Shown: positions 41,494 through 50,329 of the stretch, in pieces
Numbering within the stretch: the first letter of the stretch is position 1
Layout of the letters: each line of letters starts with the position of its first letter
NCBI GenBank assembly: GCA_964614515.1
Contig: CAZTPJ010000006.1
Coordinates: forward strand, 1 to 64,000
Length of the DNA stretch: 64,000 nt
Direction: 5' to 3'
DNA from: CAZTPJ01 sp964614515
GTDB taxonomy: Bacteria; Planctomycetota; Phycisphaerae; Phycisphaerales; UBA1924
Notes under the pieces: model-generated
What the model was told of the DNA's origin: nothing
Database searches by the model: none
Seen by the model: the letters and a program-made list of their open reading frames with translations, nothing else
Translations under genes and position numbers: made by a program

Positions 41494-42384
41494 TCACTCC
41501 AATTCCTCCACCGTCTTTGGCCAGTCATCGCGCAGCAGGCGCGAGAGGGATCGGTCGGCGAGGATGCGGCCGTCGGTTTGGCATGTGGGGCAGTAGTTCA
41601 TTTCATTCTCCGCGTGAATCACGCGCTGAACCCGTGTGCCGCACACGGGACATGGCTTGCCGAATCGACCATGCACGGCGAAGTCCGGGCGAAAGGCGGT
41701 GATATCGCCGACGCCGGGGAATCGGCCGTGGAACTGCGTGCGCAGCGTATTGGTCCATCGCGTGAGCGTGTCGCGTGCGGCGTCGTGAAGGCGGGCGAGT
41801 TGCTCGGTGGTGAGCGATTGCGTGCGGACGAAGGGTGAGAGGTGCGCTGCGTGGAGGATTTCGTCGGAGTATGCGTTGCCGATGCCGCTGATGATGCGCG
41901 GGTCGGTCAAGGCACGCTTGAGTGTTCGGTTCTCGCGCTGCAAGGCGGCGGCGAACTCGGTTGCGGAAGTTTCAAACACATCCACGCCGCCCGGGTCGAG
42001 GGCGTGAAGCGCGGCCTGGCCGGCGACGACATGCAGCGATGCACGCCGTTTGGTTCCCGCCTCGGTCAGGATGAGCGTGCCGGATTCAAAGTCAAACGCG
42101 GCCAGATCCTGACGACCACGCGCGGGCGCCCCTGATTCCCTCCACGACAAGCGTCCGGCGATCATCAGGTGGATCACAATCGCGAGGTCGCCCTCGAGTT
42201 GCATCGCGATGCGCTTGCCCACGCGCGACACGGCGCTGACGATGCGCCCCTCGGCCGTTTCACGCGGCGGGTCCACCGTGCGGATCAGGAACGGACTTCG
42301 CACGCGGACGCTATCGAGCCGCCGTCCGACGATCCGCTCGCGCAGGGCCTCGATATAAATCGTGATGTCGGGGTACTCGGGCAT
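41494..42384 (-). CDS. Fpg/Nei-family DNA glycosylase
   Basis: The 296-residue protein starts MPEYPDITIYIEALRERI, with the Pro-Glu pair that forms the N-terminal active site after Met removal. The helix-two-turn-helix region is seen as DPRIISGIGNAYSDEILHAA, and the C-terminal zinc finger is CPVCGTRVQRV, then NYCPTCQTDG. It excises oxidised bases and cuts the abasic site. Whether it is MutM (8-oxoguanine) or Nei-like cannot be settled by eye. The frame extends upstream, but MPE is the family start. It diverges from a small membrane protein gene with only 19 bp between start codons. Confidence 0.92.
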   Translation of the reverse strand: MPEYPDITIYIEALRERIVGRRLDSVRVRSPFLIRTVDPPRETAEGRIVSAVSRVGKRIAMQLEGDLAIVIHLMIAGRLSWRESGAPARGRQDLAAFDFESGTLILTEAGTKRRASLHVVAGQAALHALDPGGVDVFETSATEFAAALQRENRTLKRALTDPRIISGIGNAYSDEILHAAHLSPFVRTQSLTTEQLARLHDAARDTLTRWTNTLRTQFHGRFPGVGDITAFRPDFAVHGRFGKPCPVCGTRVQRVIHAENEMNYCPTCQTDGRILADRSLSRLLRDDWPKTVEELE

Positions 42385-42403
42385 GACGGCGTAGTATTGT
42401 CGC
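42385..42403. promoter_or_regulatory. 19-bp divergent start region with overlapping -10 boxes
   Basis: TAGTAT (42392-42397) lies 6 bp before the plus-strand ATG at 42404. On the minus strand AATACT lies about 8-9 bp before the ATG of the glycosylase gene. No ribosome binding site fits on either side, so both messages would be leaderless. Confidence 0.4.
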
Positions 42404-42622
42404 ATGTCCGCGATGATCGTGACGGCCGTCCTCGTGCTGGTGATTGGCTCGCTGATCGCCGTGGGCTGGTGGAGCATCGCGGACAAGGTGTTTCCATCGT
42501 CTCGTCGTTCATCATCTGGCGGGGGGGAGGACTCGGGTCCGGCGCCGCGCGTGGTTCGCGGCTTTCCAACGTCGGGCGAGTCGAGTTCGACCGAATCAAA
42601 CGGTTCCGGCCCCACGGCCTAA
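42404..42622 (+). CDS. Small membrane protein, 72 residues
   Basis: One transmembrane helix (IVTAVLVLVIGSLIAVGWW, residues about 5-23) is followed by a Ser/Gly-rich soluble tail. It lies 12 bp before truA on the same strand and is probably co-transcribed with it. No family recognised; the Ser/Gly tail is low complexity. The gene could be spurious, but its position and helix support it. Confidence 0.5.
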   Translation: MSAMIVTAVLVLVIGSLIAVGWWSIADKVFPSSRRSSSGGGEDSGPAPRVVRGFPTSGESSSTESNGSGPTA

Positions 42623-42634
42623 CGGGTCTCCTGC

Positions 42635-43762
42635 GTGCCGCGCTATGCCCTGACCATCGCGTACGACGGAACCGAGTTTCACGGTTGGCAGAAGCAGGAA
42701 CTCGTGGTGCCCGAGGGCGCGGGGGCGAAGGATGTGCTGCCGGGGGGGGGGAGGAACGTCGCGTATGAACGCGTCGGCGATGTGCTGCTGGTTCGCACCG
42801 TGCAGCATGTGGTGGAACGCGCGGTGGGCGAAGTCGTCCGCGAGCCAGTGCGCATCATGGGCGCAAGCCGAACCGACTCCGGTGTTCATGCCCGAGGACA
42901 GGTCGCGGCGTTCTCGACAAGCGCGGGGGAAGAGCGCGGGCGCGGCTGGCCGTCCGAGCGCGGAACGCTCCCGATGCTTCGCGCGATCAACTCGCGATTG
43001 CCGGAAGATGTCCTTGTGCGAGACGTGCGCATCGTGGATGACGCGTTCGACCCCGTGACCCATTGCACGGCCAAGGGGTACTCATACACGCTGCACGTCT
43101 CGCCGCATCGGCCGTTGTGGGATCGGCGGTATGTGCAGCATATCTGGCGCGGGCTGGATGTCGGCGCGATGGCTGAGGCGGCGGCGCGGTTTGTGGGTGA
43201 GCATGATTTCGCGGCGTTCGCGGCTGCGGGGCATGGAAGGCAGACGACGGTGAGGAAGGTGTTCACATGTGATGTTGTGGGGGGTGCAGGCAGGGCAACC
43301 GCAAGGCCCATTGGATCCGGTGGGGCGGGCGTCTCGCCCGCCCCTCTTGCGTGTCCGACGCGCGAAGTTTCATCCCAGCGCCGAAGCGGTACGCGATCTT
43401 GCGGTTGCCCTGAGGGTGCAGGCGAGACGCCCGCACCACCGAGGCAAGAGAGAGCGGGTGCAGGCGGGACGCCCGCACCACCGATGCAAGAGAGAGAGGG
43501 TGCAGGCGGGACGCCCGCCCCACCGGGGAGGGAGGAGGAGTGTGAGCGCGTTGATTGGGAATCGCGCCTGCGCGTGGAGATTTCCGGCAACGGGTTTTTG
43601 TGGAACATGGTGCGCATCATCGTCGGAACGCTTGTTGAGGTCGGGCGCGGCAAGTTGACGCCCGAGGATGTGTCCCGAGCGCTGCGCGAGGGTGATCGAC
43701 GCCTGGCGGGGCCGACGTTTCCGCCGACGGGGCTGTGTCTGGAGTGGGTGAAGTATGAATGA
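42635..43762 (+). CDS. truA: tRNA pseudouridine synthase A with an in-frame palindromic-repeat insertion
   Basis: The GTG at 42635 starts PRYALTIAYDGTEFHGWQKQ, the TruA N-terminus. The catalytic Asp is in MGASRTDSGVHARGQVAAF, and the C-terminal GNGFLWNMVRIIVGTLVEVG is typical; the enzyme makes pseudouridine at positions 38-40 of tRNA. At 375 residues it is about 100 longer than usual. Part is a Gly-rich loop after residue 20; the larger part, residues about 219-298, is a translated 122-bp repeat element plus three 42-bp family A units reading GAGETPAPPRQERA, GAGGTPAPPMQERE and GAGGTPAPPGREEE. It falls between two core segments and keeps the frame. The stop overlaps the next start by 8 bp. Confidence 0.9.
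   Translation: MPRYALTIAYDGTEFHGWQKQELVVPEGAGAKDVLPGGGRNVAYERVGDVLLVRTVQHVVERAVGEVVREPVRIMGASRTDSGVHARGQVAAFSTSAGEERGRGWPSERGTLPMLRAINSRLPEDVLVRDVRIVDDAFDPVTHCTAKGYSYTLHVSPHRPLWDRRYVQHIWRGLDVGAMAEAAARFVGEHDFAAFAAAGHGRQTTVRKVFTCDVVGGAGRATARPIGSGGAGVSPAPLACPTREVSSQRRSGTRSCGCPEGAGETPAPPRQERAGAGGTPAPPMQEREGAGGTPAPPGREEECERVDWESRLRVEISGNGFLWNMVRIIVGTLVEVGRGKLTPEDVSRALREGDRRLAGPTFPPTGLCLEWVKYE
43291..43412 (+). mobile_element. 122-bp element with perfect 15-bp terminal inverted repeats (copy 2, inside truA)
   Basis: The ends are CAGGGCAACCGCAAG (43291-43305) and CTTGCGGTTGCCCTG (43398-43412), perfect inverted repeats. The family A core hairpin lies inside. Same length as, and 80% identical to, the element at 14188-14309. 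GGGTGCAGG abuts the left end and recurs one base after the right end; it could be a target duplication or part of the adjacent 42-bp units. Confidence 0.85.
43414..43530 (-). repeat. Three 42-bp tandem family A units inside truA
   Basis: GGGTGCAGGCGGGACGCCCG-type units begin at 43414, 43456 and 43498, an exact 42-bp period. Core and linker (GCAAGAGAGAG) are both repeated. 42 bp is 14 codons, so the number of units can change without a frameshift. Confidence 0.9.
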
Positions 43763-45083
43763 GCGTGCCGCGACAACGGCCCACGCGGTCCCCCCCCCTG
43801 CGCTGCTGCGCATCTTGCACATCTCCACGCGCCTGATCCTCGGCGGATCACAGGAGAACACCGTACTCTCGTGCGAAGGGCAGGTGCGATGCGGGCACGA
43901 GGTGCATCTCGCGTTCGGACCGATCTATGGGCCGGAAGGAAGTTTGCTCGATCGCGTCGAGCAGTTCGAGCATCACGACCGTCGCATCGCGACCCACGTC
44001 GTGCCGCACCTCGTGCGCGAGATCTCGCCATGGGCCGAACGGCTGGCGTATCGCGAACTCAAGGAACTGATCGCGAAGTTGCGGCCGGATGTCGTACACA
44101 CGCACAGCAGCAAAGCGGGGATTCTGGGCCGTGCGGCCGCGTTTGCCGTGCGCAGAAGTGGACTTGCGAACCCGGCGATTATTCACACGATCCACGGCCC
44201 GCCGTTCATGCCGGTGGATGGGCCTTGGCCGCGGCGCATCAAGACGCGAGTGCTCAACGCGGGATACACGCTCGCGGAGCGATTCGCGGCCAGGCGCTGC
44301 GATTCGATCGTGAGCGTGGCCGACGCGATGACGCGGGAGTTTCTCTCGCGGGGCATCGGGCAGCCAGCGCAGTACACAACGGTCTATTCCGGCATGGAGG
44401 TTGGCGCGTTTCTCGACGCGCGCCCGGGCGAGACGCGCGACGCGATGCGCACATCGCTGGGTCTGTCGCCTGATGATGTGGTGATCGGCACGGTGGCGCG
44501 CCTCGCGGAACACAAGGGTCACGATGACCTGCTCGATGCGCTGACCGAGGAACTCCGATCGCGCGGGAACTGGCGACTGCTGTGGGTGGGCGATGGGTGG
44601 TGGCGGCAGCGCCTGATCGGGCGGGCCAAGTCGCTGGGTCTGGGCGTCGCGGAGTTGGATCGCGCAGGCGACACAACGCGCGCCGCGAGCGAGCGTGATG
44701 CGCAGGTGATCCTGACGGGGCTTGTGCCGCCGGAGCGCGTCGCGGGGTTGATTCGCGCGATGGACATTCTGGCGCATCCTTCCTATCGCGAGGGCCTGCC
44801 GCGCACGGTTCCGCAGGCCCTGCTCTGCGGCGTGGTTCCGGTGGTGTACGATGCCGACGGCGCGGGCGAAGTGTGCCGCCACGAGCAGACGGGCTTGCTC
44901 GTGCCAGTGGGCGACCGCGCGAGGCTGCGCGAGGCGATGACGCGACTTGCGGACTCGCCCGAGTTGCGACAGACCCTGGCTGCACGAGGACGCGAGCAAT
45001 GCCGAACCCAGTTTTCGGTTCATGCCATGATCGAGGCGCTCGATGGGGTCTATGCGCGAGCGCTGCGTTCATCGCGGTCCTGA
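43755..45083 (+). CDS. GT4-type glycosyltransferase
   Basis: The 442-residue protein is a GT-B fold glycosyltransferase. The N-terminal domain starts LRILHISTRLILGGSQENT and contains VVHTHSSKAGILGR. The C-terminal nucleotide-sugar domain has GTVARLAEHKGHDDLL and the EX7E-type region SYREGLPRTVPQALLCG, with TGLLVPVGDRARL. The start overlaps the truA stop by 8 bp. It probably adds a sugar to a surface polysaccharide; the donor is not predictable. Confidence 0.9.
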   Translation: MNERAATTAHAVPPPALLRILHISTRLILGGSQENTVLSCEGQVRCGHEVHLAFGPIYGPEGSLLDRVEQFEHHDRRIATHVVPHLVREISPWAERLAYRELKELIAKLRPDVVHTHSSKAGILGRAAAFAVRRSGLANPAIIHTIHGPPFMPVDGPWPRRIKTRVLNAGYTLAERFAARRCDSIVSVADAMTREFLSRGIGQPAQYTTVYSGMEVGAFLDARPGETRDAMRTSLGLSPDDVVIGTVARLAEHKGHDDLLDALTEELRSRGNWRLLWVGDGWWRQRLIGRAKSLGLGVAELDRAGDTTRAASERDAQVILTGLVPPERVAGLIRAMDILAHPSYREGLPRTVPQALLCGVVPVVYDADGAGEVCRHEQTGLLVPVGDRARLREAMTRLADSPELRQTLAARGREQCRTQFSVHAMIEALDGVYARALRSSRS

Positions 45084-47074
45084 TCGTCGCGTGGACCGCC
45101 AGCGGGCAGACGCTCTCGTTCGATCGCCCCGGCGAGCCGGAAGCCGGCCGTGCTGTGGCGACGCTCGATCGCGCGACATCGCTCGATGACGAAGCGAGCG
45201 GAATCGCCGATGCTGGGCCAAAGGCGCGTGCGCGGGCCGCGCTGCGGCGTTTCACGGCCGCGCTCCTGCGCGCGGGTGAGATGCAGGGCTCGCGCGGGTC
45301 GCGCGTGGTGAATGTGGCGCGGGCGCTGGATTCGATGCTCGGCGAGATCGACGCGGCGATCGAAGGCGTCGCGGAGGTCGACGAGCGCGGAAGCGCGCTG
45401 CTGCATGTGGCCGTGATTGAACTGAATCACGCGACGCACCGCGTCACGGCCAGGCCGGAAGAGGCGTCGCGTGAGCTTCGCCCCGGGCTTGCGGCGATTG
45501 TGCAGATCGTCGCGGGCGAGGATGACGCGTGCTGCAATCACGACATCTCGAATGGCGCAGCGCGCGGTGCGCTGCGCGAGGTTCCCGGCGTCACGGACGC
45601 GGCGATCGATGCCCTCGCGGCGTTTGACGCGAGCGTCGCCACCGCCGAACAGTGGGCGGCCTATCGCTGCGCTGCGCATCACGCGAAAGCGCGCGTGGCC
45701 CGTGCGGCCGAGGGCGTGGTCAAAGCCCGCAACCTGCTCAACGAGCCGGCGCAGGTGGCGCTGGCTGCGCGGTTTGACACGGCCGCACGCAGCCTGCGCG
45801 ATGGTCCGGTGACATCCGCGTTTGAGGATCTCGCGCTATGGGGCCGGGCGATTGACCTTGCGATGTCGCTCGCCGACACGGGCCAAAGCCATCGACAGAC
45901 GCGCGAGGCGATGGAGCAGTTGCTCACGCGCATCAGTCCGGACGTTCGACACGCGGATCAACTTGAGGCGTACATTCGCGCGGCCGAGTTGTGCGCGGCC
46001 CAGCGTGCGATCGCGGATGAACGGACGATCGTGCGGCAGTTGCGCCCGGCGTGGCGGGCGTTGTCGCGGCGGTCGCGCATCGCCGCGGGAGATGTCACGG
46101 CGATGCTGCCGAATCTGCTCAGCGATGCGCAGGCGATGACGGATCCGGGGCTGTTGGCCGGGTTGTCCGCGCTGCGCGAGCATCTTGATGCGCTGGCGAT
46201 GCTGGAGCGGTTGTCGCGCCTCCTGGCCGGTGATGGCGATGCGCGTCGCGAACCCGTGGCGGATGCCTCGTGGGCACGCACGGCCGATCGAATGCTGCGA
46301 TTGGCGCAGCAGGTCGATGATGATCGCACCCGCGCGTCGGCGATGTCAGCGCTGGCGAACTTTGAGCGTCGCGCGACGATGATCTTCGCGCCAGGCGGCG
46401 AGCGTGATCTTCGCGGTGTGTGCGAAGGCGCGGCGGGTGAGGTTGAGGTTCAAGCGTGGGGCCTGGCGACGGATGGCCGTGCGGCGCACCTGCTCGAGTC
46501 GCTGGAGACTCGGCGTGAGGCGTGGCGCGTGCGTTGTGAGGGTGAGGGGTTGGAGGCGGAGGCGGATGAGGCGTTGACGACGGCACGGGCGGTGTCGGCG
46601 GCGAGCGAGGCCGTGTGGGCGATGCGCGCGGCGGATGTGAGCGGTCCGCGCGGGGCGTGGTATGTTTCGCCGGAGACGGCGGGATCGCTGGCGTCGGCGC
46701 ATGTGAGCGCCGCGTCGCTGGTGGTCAGCGATGTGCTCGATGGCGACATCGCTCGCGCTGGTGCGGGGGCCACCGCGCTGGAGACCTCGCACGCGACATC
46801 CCGACTGATGGCGAGGATCGAGCGCGAGGCGACCGCGAGCGGGCCGATAAGCCCAAGCGCCGGGGCAGCGCTCATGCGGCTCCTGTGCGAACGTGATGCG
46901 CCCGGCGGGGCGGCGGCGGCGGACCTCGCGATCGCGGCGCGATACGCGGGTGACGCGGCGAGTGCGGCCGAGGCGGATTCGGAACACGCGCGACTGGCGC
47001 GGGCGTGGGGCGAGGCCGCGGCCGGGCGGGCGCTTCGCGCCTGGTCCACCACGCGGGGCGACGGCCGGAGGTAG
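44999..47074 (+). CDS. Exported or membrane-anchored Ala-rich helical protein of unknown function
   Basis: The best start is the ATG at 44999 with GAGGA upstream, which overlaps the end of the glycosyltransferase gene by 85 bp; no later start is available before the hydrophobic segment. The 691-residue protein has an uncleaved or signal-type hydrophobic stretch (ASAAFIAVLIVAWTASGQ, about residues 21-38). The rest is highly helical, Ala/Arg/Glu/Leu-rich, without cofactor or catalytic motifs, resembling a solenoid scaffold. A small cysteine patch (DDACCNHDIS) is near residue 180. No family recognised. The strong codon bias and long frame support a real gene. Confidence 0.7.
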   Translation: MPNPVFGSCHDRGARWGLCASAAFIAVLIVAWTASGQTLSFDRPGEPEAGRAVATLDRATSLDDEASGIADAGPKARARAALRRFTAALLRAGEMQGSRGSRVVNVARALDSMLGEIDAAIEGVAEVDERGSALLHVAVIELNHATHRVTARPEEASRELRPGLAAIVQIVAGEDDACCNHDISNGAARGALREVPGVTDAAIDALAAFDASVATAEQWAAYRCAAHHAKARVARAAEGVVKARNLLNEPAQVALAARFDTAARSLRDGPVTSAFEDLALWGRAIDLAMSLADTGQSHRQTREAMEQLLTRISPDVRHADQLEAYIRAAELCAAQRAIADERTIVRQLRPAWRALSRRSRIAAGDVTAMLPNLLSDAQAMTDPGLLAGLSALREHLDALAMLERLSRLLAGDGDARREPVADASWARTADRMLRLAQQVDDDRTRASAMSALANFERRATMIFAPGGERDLRGVCEGAAGEVEVQAWGLATDGRAAHLLESLETRREAWRVRCEGEGLEAEADEALTTARAVSAASEAVWAMRAADVSGPRGAWYVSPETAGSLASAHVSAASLVVSDVLDGDIARAGAGATALETSHATSRLMARIEREATASGPISPSAGAALMRLLCERDAPGGAAAADLAIAARYAGDAASAAEADSEHARLARAWGEAAAGRALRAWSTTRGDGRR

Positions 47075-47102
47075 CGCGAGCGCTGCGGCGACGCTCGGTT
47101 GG

Positions 47103-47108
47103 TACACT
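47103..47108 (+). promoter_or_regulatory. Extended -10 of the GH38 gene, probably leaderless
   Basis: TTGG followed by TACACT ends 6 bp before the ATG at 47115. No ribosome binding site is present. Confidence 0.5.
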
Positions 47109-47114
47109 GCGCCC

Positions 47115-49826
47115 ATGAGTCATGCGAAGACCCCGGTGTTCTATACCTTCGGCAACCACATGCACTGGGTGGACATGCAGTGGCTGTGGGGATATGACGT
47201 GCTGCCCGGGTGCGTGCGCGACATGCTGCGGCTGATCGCCGAGACCGGCGCACGCGGCAACGTGAACTTCGACGCGATCGGGTATGAAAAAATGGCGGGG
47301 GAGTGTCCCGATGCGCTGGCGGACTTGCGAGAGGCCGTGGCCAAGGGACTGGTGGAGCCGGTCGGCTGCTCGTATGGTCAGCCGTATGGACTGTTTCACG
47401 GGATCGAGAGCAACATCCGGCAGTTGACGTATGGCGTTCGCGCGACACGGCGGCTGCTTGGCGTGCGACCGCGGGCGTTCTGGGAAGAGGAGTTCTACTT
47501 CTTTCCGCAGTTGCCGCAGTTGTTGGCGCAGTGTGGATATACGGGGGCGTGTCTGTTCTTTCAATGGACGTGGCACACGCCGGAGATGCCGCGCGAGAGC
47601 AGCCCGCTGATTCTGTGGGAGGGCGCTGATGGCACGCGATTGCCCGCGCTGCCGCGCGGAGACTTGAACGTGCATCAATGGCCGGAGGATTTCGAGGGCC
47701 TGCTGGATCGCGTGGCGAGTGGCAAGCAAGGGGGGGGGAGGCTCGCGCCGGCGATTGTGCAGTGGCTTGAGTTGATGCCATCGCGAGACTGGATGTGCCG
47801 GAGCGAGGTGCTGCTGCCCGGCGTGCGGGCGCTGATGGGTGATGCGCGGTTTGAGGTGACGCCCGCAACGGTGAGTGAGATCATCGCGAATCTGCTGGAA
47901 GCGGCCGGCGCACAGGGTTCGAGCGCGGATGTGCCCGTCCGCGCGTATTCGATGGATGACGTGTGGCACGGCATGACGCTCGGCAAGAACGCGGATCGAC
48001 ACCCGCGCACGAGCCGCACGGTGGAGCGAGACATCCTGCTCGCGGAATCGGTGTCGGCGGTCGCGGGCCTGCTCGGACGGCCGTATCCATCGTGGGATGT
48101 CTATCCGACGTGGGAGTTGGACGAAGCGTGGCGCGAGTGCCTCGCGGCGCAGCATCACGACAACCATGAATGCGAGGGGCTGTGCGGCGACATCGCCTAC
48201 ACGCAGTTTGACAAGGCGAAGGCGATGGCATTCAACGTTGTGAATCGAACGTTCGATGCGAAGCGAGTGCGAACGGGCGAGGGTGACGAGATGGCCGTGT
48301 TCAACGCCCTGGGCTGGGCGCGAACGGTGACGGTCGTGAATGGAAATGGCGACAGCGCGCGAGTCACAGTTCCGCCATTCGGGTGGGTGATGTCGGAGCC
48401 TGATGAGGCGGAGTCGGTCGGCGATGTCGAGGTCACGCGTGAGGATGGCGTGATCGAACTTCGGCGGGGGCGGTTGGCGGTGAAGGTCGATGCGCGGCGC
48501 GGCACGATCCTGCAGATCGAATCGACAGCCCTGGGGAAGTGGTCGCTGGATGCGAGTCGGCCGTTGTTGGATCTGTCGATGCGTGTGAACGGGAAGGTTG
48601 AGCGTTTCTCGTCGGTGCGATTCCTTGATTTGTCACGATTCAGTGAGCATGTCGATACTGAGTCACTGTTCATCCGCCGCGAGGGGGGCAAGGGCGGATC
48701 GTTGACCACGATCATTCGGCTGGCGGAGGACTGCGAAGCGGTGGAGGTTGACATCGTGCCCGATATGCCGGTGTCGCCGGACCCGGGGCTGGCGGGCGCG
48801 CTTCGCCTGCCGATCACGCCCGCGTTTCGCATCGGGGGGATCGTGACGGATTCGCCGTGCGCGGTGCATGAAGTCGCGAGCCGTGGATGCGGGCGGCGCA
48901 AGTATCCGACGGGCGACTGGATGACCTCGCCCCAGTGGTTCGAGGATATCAGCGATGCGTTCACGTCATACTCGCTGGTGGATCTGCTCGACGGCGGAAA
49001 GGACAATGGGCGCGGCCTGCTCATCGCGCATGATGGCTCGCAGCAGTGGTTCCGGACGGATCGCGGGGTCGAGATGATCGCGCACGCGAGTGATCCGTGG
49101 GATGGCGCGGGCAAGTTGAGCGACGCCGACGCGCGGATCCGGCTTCGCATCATGCCGCACGGGCCGATGACCCACGCCCAGCGCGTGCGTATCTCGCACG
49201 AGCACCACATCCAAGCCGAAGTTCTGGACGCGATGGCGCGGGATGTGTCGCTGTCCGGCCTTGGCGGGCTTGAGGTCTGCAGCGCGCCGGGCGTGCTGGC
49301 CCATGCCTACTTCCGCGAGTCGATGAAGTCCGGCGAACACCTGCCGGATTGGGCCGGGCATCGCATGTTCGCTGAATCCAGCGGTGCGTGCGATCATCCG
49401 TATGTGATTCGACTCATCGAGTGGAACGGCCAGCCGGCAGAGGTCACGCTCAAACTGCCCGGACCGGTGGCCATGGCCGCCAAGACCAATCTGCTCGGCG
49501 AAGTCCAGAGCACGCAGCGCAAGCAAGTGTCTTCTTCTGCTTCATCTTCTGCCTCCGCCACACTTTCTTCAGTCGCATCATCCGCCGATGCCGGCGGCTG
49601 GTCATGGCGCGATACCGCGTGGCTGGATGTGGAGCATCCGGTGTCCCCGCCGGATTGGGCGAGTGAGATGCGGCTCGGCGGCAACCCGGTGATGTGGTCG
49701 GCGGTACGCTTTCGCATGAGGCCGCGCGAGATCGCGACGATCTATGCGGACCTGGTGCTCGGGCGCAAGCAGTGGCGGGATCTTGACGCCAAGCGCGAGG
49801 TGTGGGCCACGGTGCATCGGATGTAG
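47115..49826 (+). CDS. GH38 alpha-mannosidase-like glycoside hydrolase
   Basis: The 903-residue protein has the GH38 N-terminal (beta/alpha)7 part: TFGNHMHWVDMQWLWGYDV holds the first metal-site His/Asp, FWEEEFYFFPQLPQLL and SMDDVWHGM follow, and QHHDNHECEG is the late metal-site block. The C-terminal beta-rich mannosidase domains (about 400-903) follow. Such enzymes trim alpha-mannose from glycans. The start has no signal peptide, so it is cytoplasmic. A Ser/Ala low-complexity stretch (SSSASSSASATLSSVASS, about residues 805-823) with lower-GC codons interrupts the last domain. First of a sugar-use series with the hydrolase, ribokinase and GH2 genes. Confidence 0.85.
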   Translation: MSHAKTPVFYTFGNHMHWVDMQWLWGYDVLPGCVRDMLRLIAETGARGNVNFDAIGYEKMAGECPDALADLREAVAKGLVEPVGCSYGQPYGLFHGIESNIRQLTYGVRATRRLLGVRPRAFWEEEFYFFPQLPQLLAQCGYTGACLFFQWTWHTPEMPRESSPLILWEGADGTRLPALPRGDLNVHQWPEDFEGLLDRVASGKQGGGRLAPAIVQWLELMPSRDWMCRSEVLLPGVRALMGDARFEVTPATVSEIIANLLEAAGAQGSSADVPVRAYSMDDVWHGMTLGKNADRHPRTSRTVERDILLAESVSAVAGLLGRPYPSWDVYPTWELDEAWRECLAAQHHDNHECEGLCGDIAYTQFDKAKAMAFNVVNRTFDAKRVRTGEGDEMAVFNALGWARTVTVVNGNGDSARVTVPPFGWVMSEPDEAESVGDVEVTREDGVIELRRGRLAVKVDARRGTILQIESTALGKWSLDASRPLLDLSMRVNGKVERFSSVRFLDLSRFSEHVDTESLFIRREGGKGGSLTTIIRLAEDCEAVEVDIVPDMPVSPDPGLAGALRLPITPAFRIGGIVTDSPCAVHEVASRGCGRRKYPTGDWMTSPQWFEDISDAFTSYSLVDLLDGGKDNGRGLLIAHDGSQQWFRTDRGVEMIAHASDPWDGAGKLSDADARIRLRIMPHGPMTHAQRVRISHEHHIQAEVLDAMARDVSLSGLGGLEVCSAPGVLAHAYFRESMKSGEHLPDWAGHRMFAESSGACDHPYVIRLIEWNGQPAEVTLKLPGPVAMAAKTNLLGEVQSTQRKQVSSSASSSASATLSSVASSADAGGWSWRDTAWLDVEHPVSPPDWASEMRLGGNPVMWSAVRFRMRPREIATIYADLVLGRKQWRDLDAKREVWATVHRM

Positions 49827-49843
49827 GGCCAAGGAGAAGGGGC

Positions 49844-50242
49844 ATGGCGATTGAGTCGGAGGCCGGGCAGGGCGCAGCCGAGTCAGGTCAGAGGACAATG
49901 CGCCGCAAGTTGATCGCCGTGTACGTTGCGGCCGCACCGATTGCCGTGTACATGGGCATTGGGTTGTGGATACGCGCCCAGTTGACTCACTTCGATTTCT
50001 GGTGGATCGACTTCCCTGCGTGGATTGTGTTGGGCGGCTTCGGAGTGTTTCTTGCTGACTTTGGGAATTGGGGGATGGGGGCGGCCTTTGTGTTGAGCAT
50101 CGCCTACTGGTACTTGTTCTTCGCGTGTTTGTTTCACGCGATCGTCGCGAACCGAACACGCACTTCGACGCACATGTTGGTCGCCTATGCCGTATTGTCA
50201 GGACTGCTCATCGCCTCCCTTTTGTGGTTCGTGAACCGGTGA
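49844..50242 (+). CDS. Small multi-pass membrane protein
   Basis: The 132-residue protein starts at the ATG 49844, with AAGGAG nine bases upstream. It has three or four hydrophobic helices (LIAVYVAAAPIAVYMGIGLW, PAWIVLGGFGVFLADF, AAFVLSIAYWYLFFACLFHA, MLVAYAVLSGLLIASLLWF). It follows the GH38 gene by 17 bp. No family recognised. Codon use and base composition are more AT-rich than its neighbours, which may reflect its membrane nature. Confidence 0.7.
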   Translation: MAIESEAGQGAAESGQRTMRRKLIAVYVAAAPIAVYMGIGLWIRAQLTHFDFWWIDFPAWIVLGGFGVFLADFGNWGMGAAFVLSIAYWYLFFACLFHAIVANRTRTSTHMLVAYAVLSGLLIASLLWFVNR

Positions 50243-50316
50243 TGGGGCGTGCATATCGGGCGATGGAGTGAGTGTCGGTGGGAGACGGGCCGAAATCGTC
50301 CGTGAGGGATTCCCTA

Positions 50317-50322
50317 TACACT
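50317..50322 (+). promoter_or_regulatory. -10 box of the alpha/beta hydrolase gene, probably leaderless
   Basis: TACACT (in CTATACACTC) ends seven bases before the ATG at 50330; no ribosome binding site. Confidence 0.5.
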
Positions 50323-50329
50323 CTCCGTC

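Noticed and set aside
43414..43530. Possible CRISPR-like array in truA
   Set aside because: Three units with a 42-bp period look array-like, but the linkers are nearly identical, there are no unique spacers, no cas genes are near, and the frame is coding.
44873..44998. Upstream extension of the unknown helical protein
   Set aside because: This part lies deep in the glycosyltransferase gene and would place charged residues before the export signal; the ATG at 44999 has a ribosome binding site.
49520..49600. Low-GC Ser/Ala stretch in GH38 as another mobile repeat insertion
   Set aside because: It has no palindrome and no second copy in the window; simple low-complexity expansion is enough to explain it.
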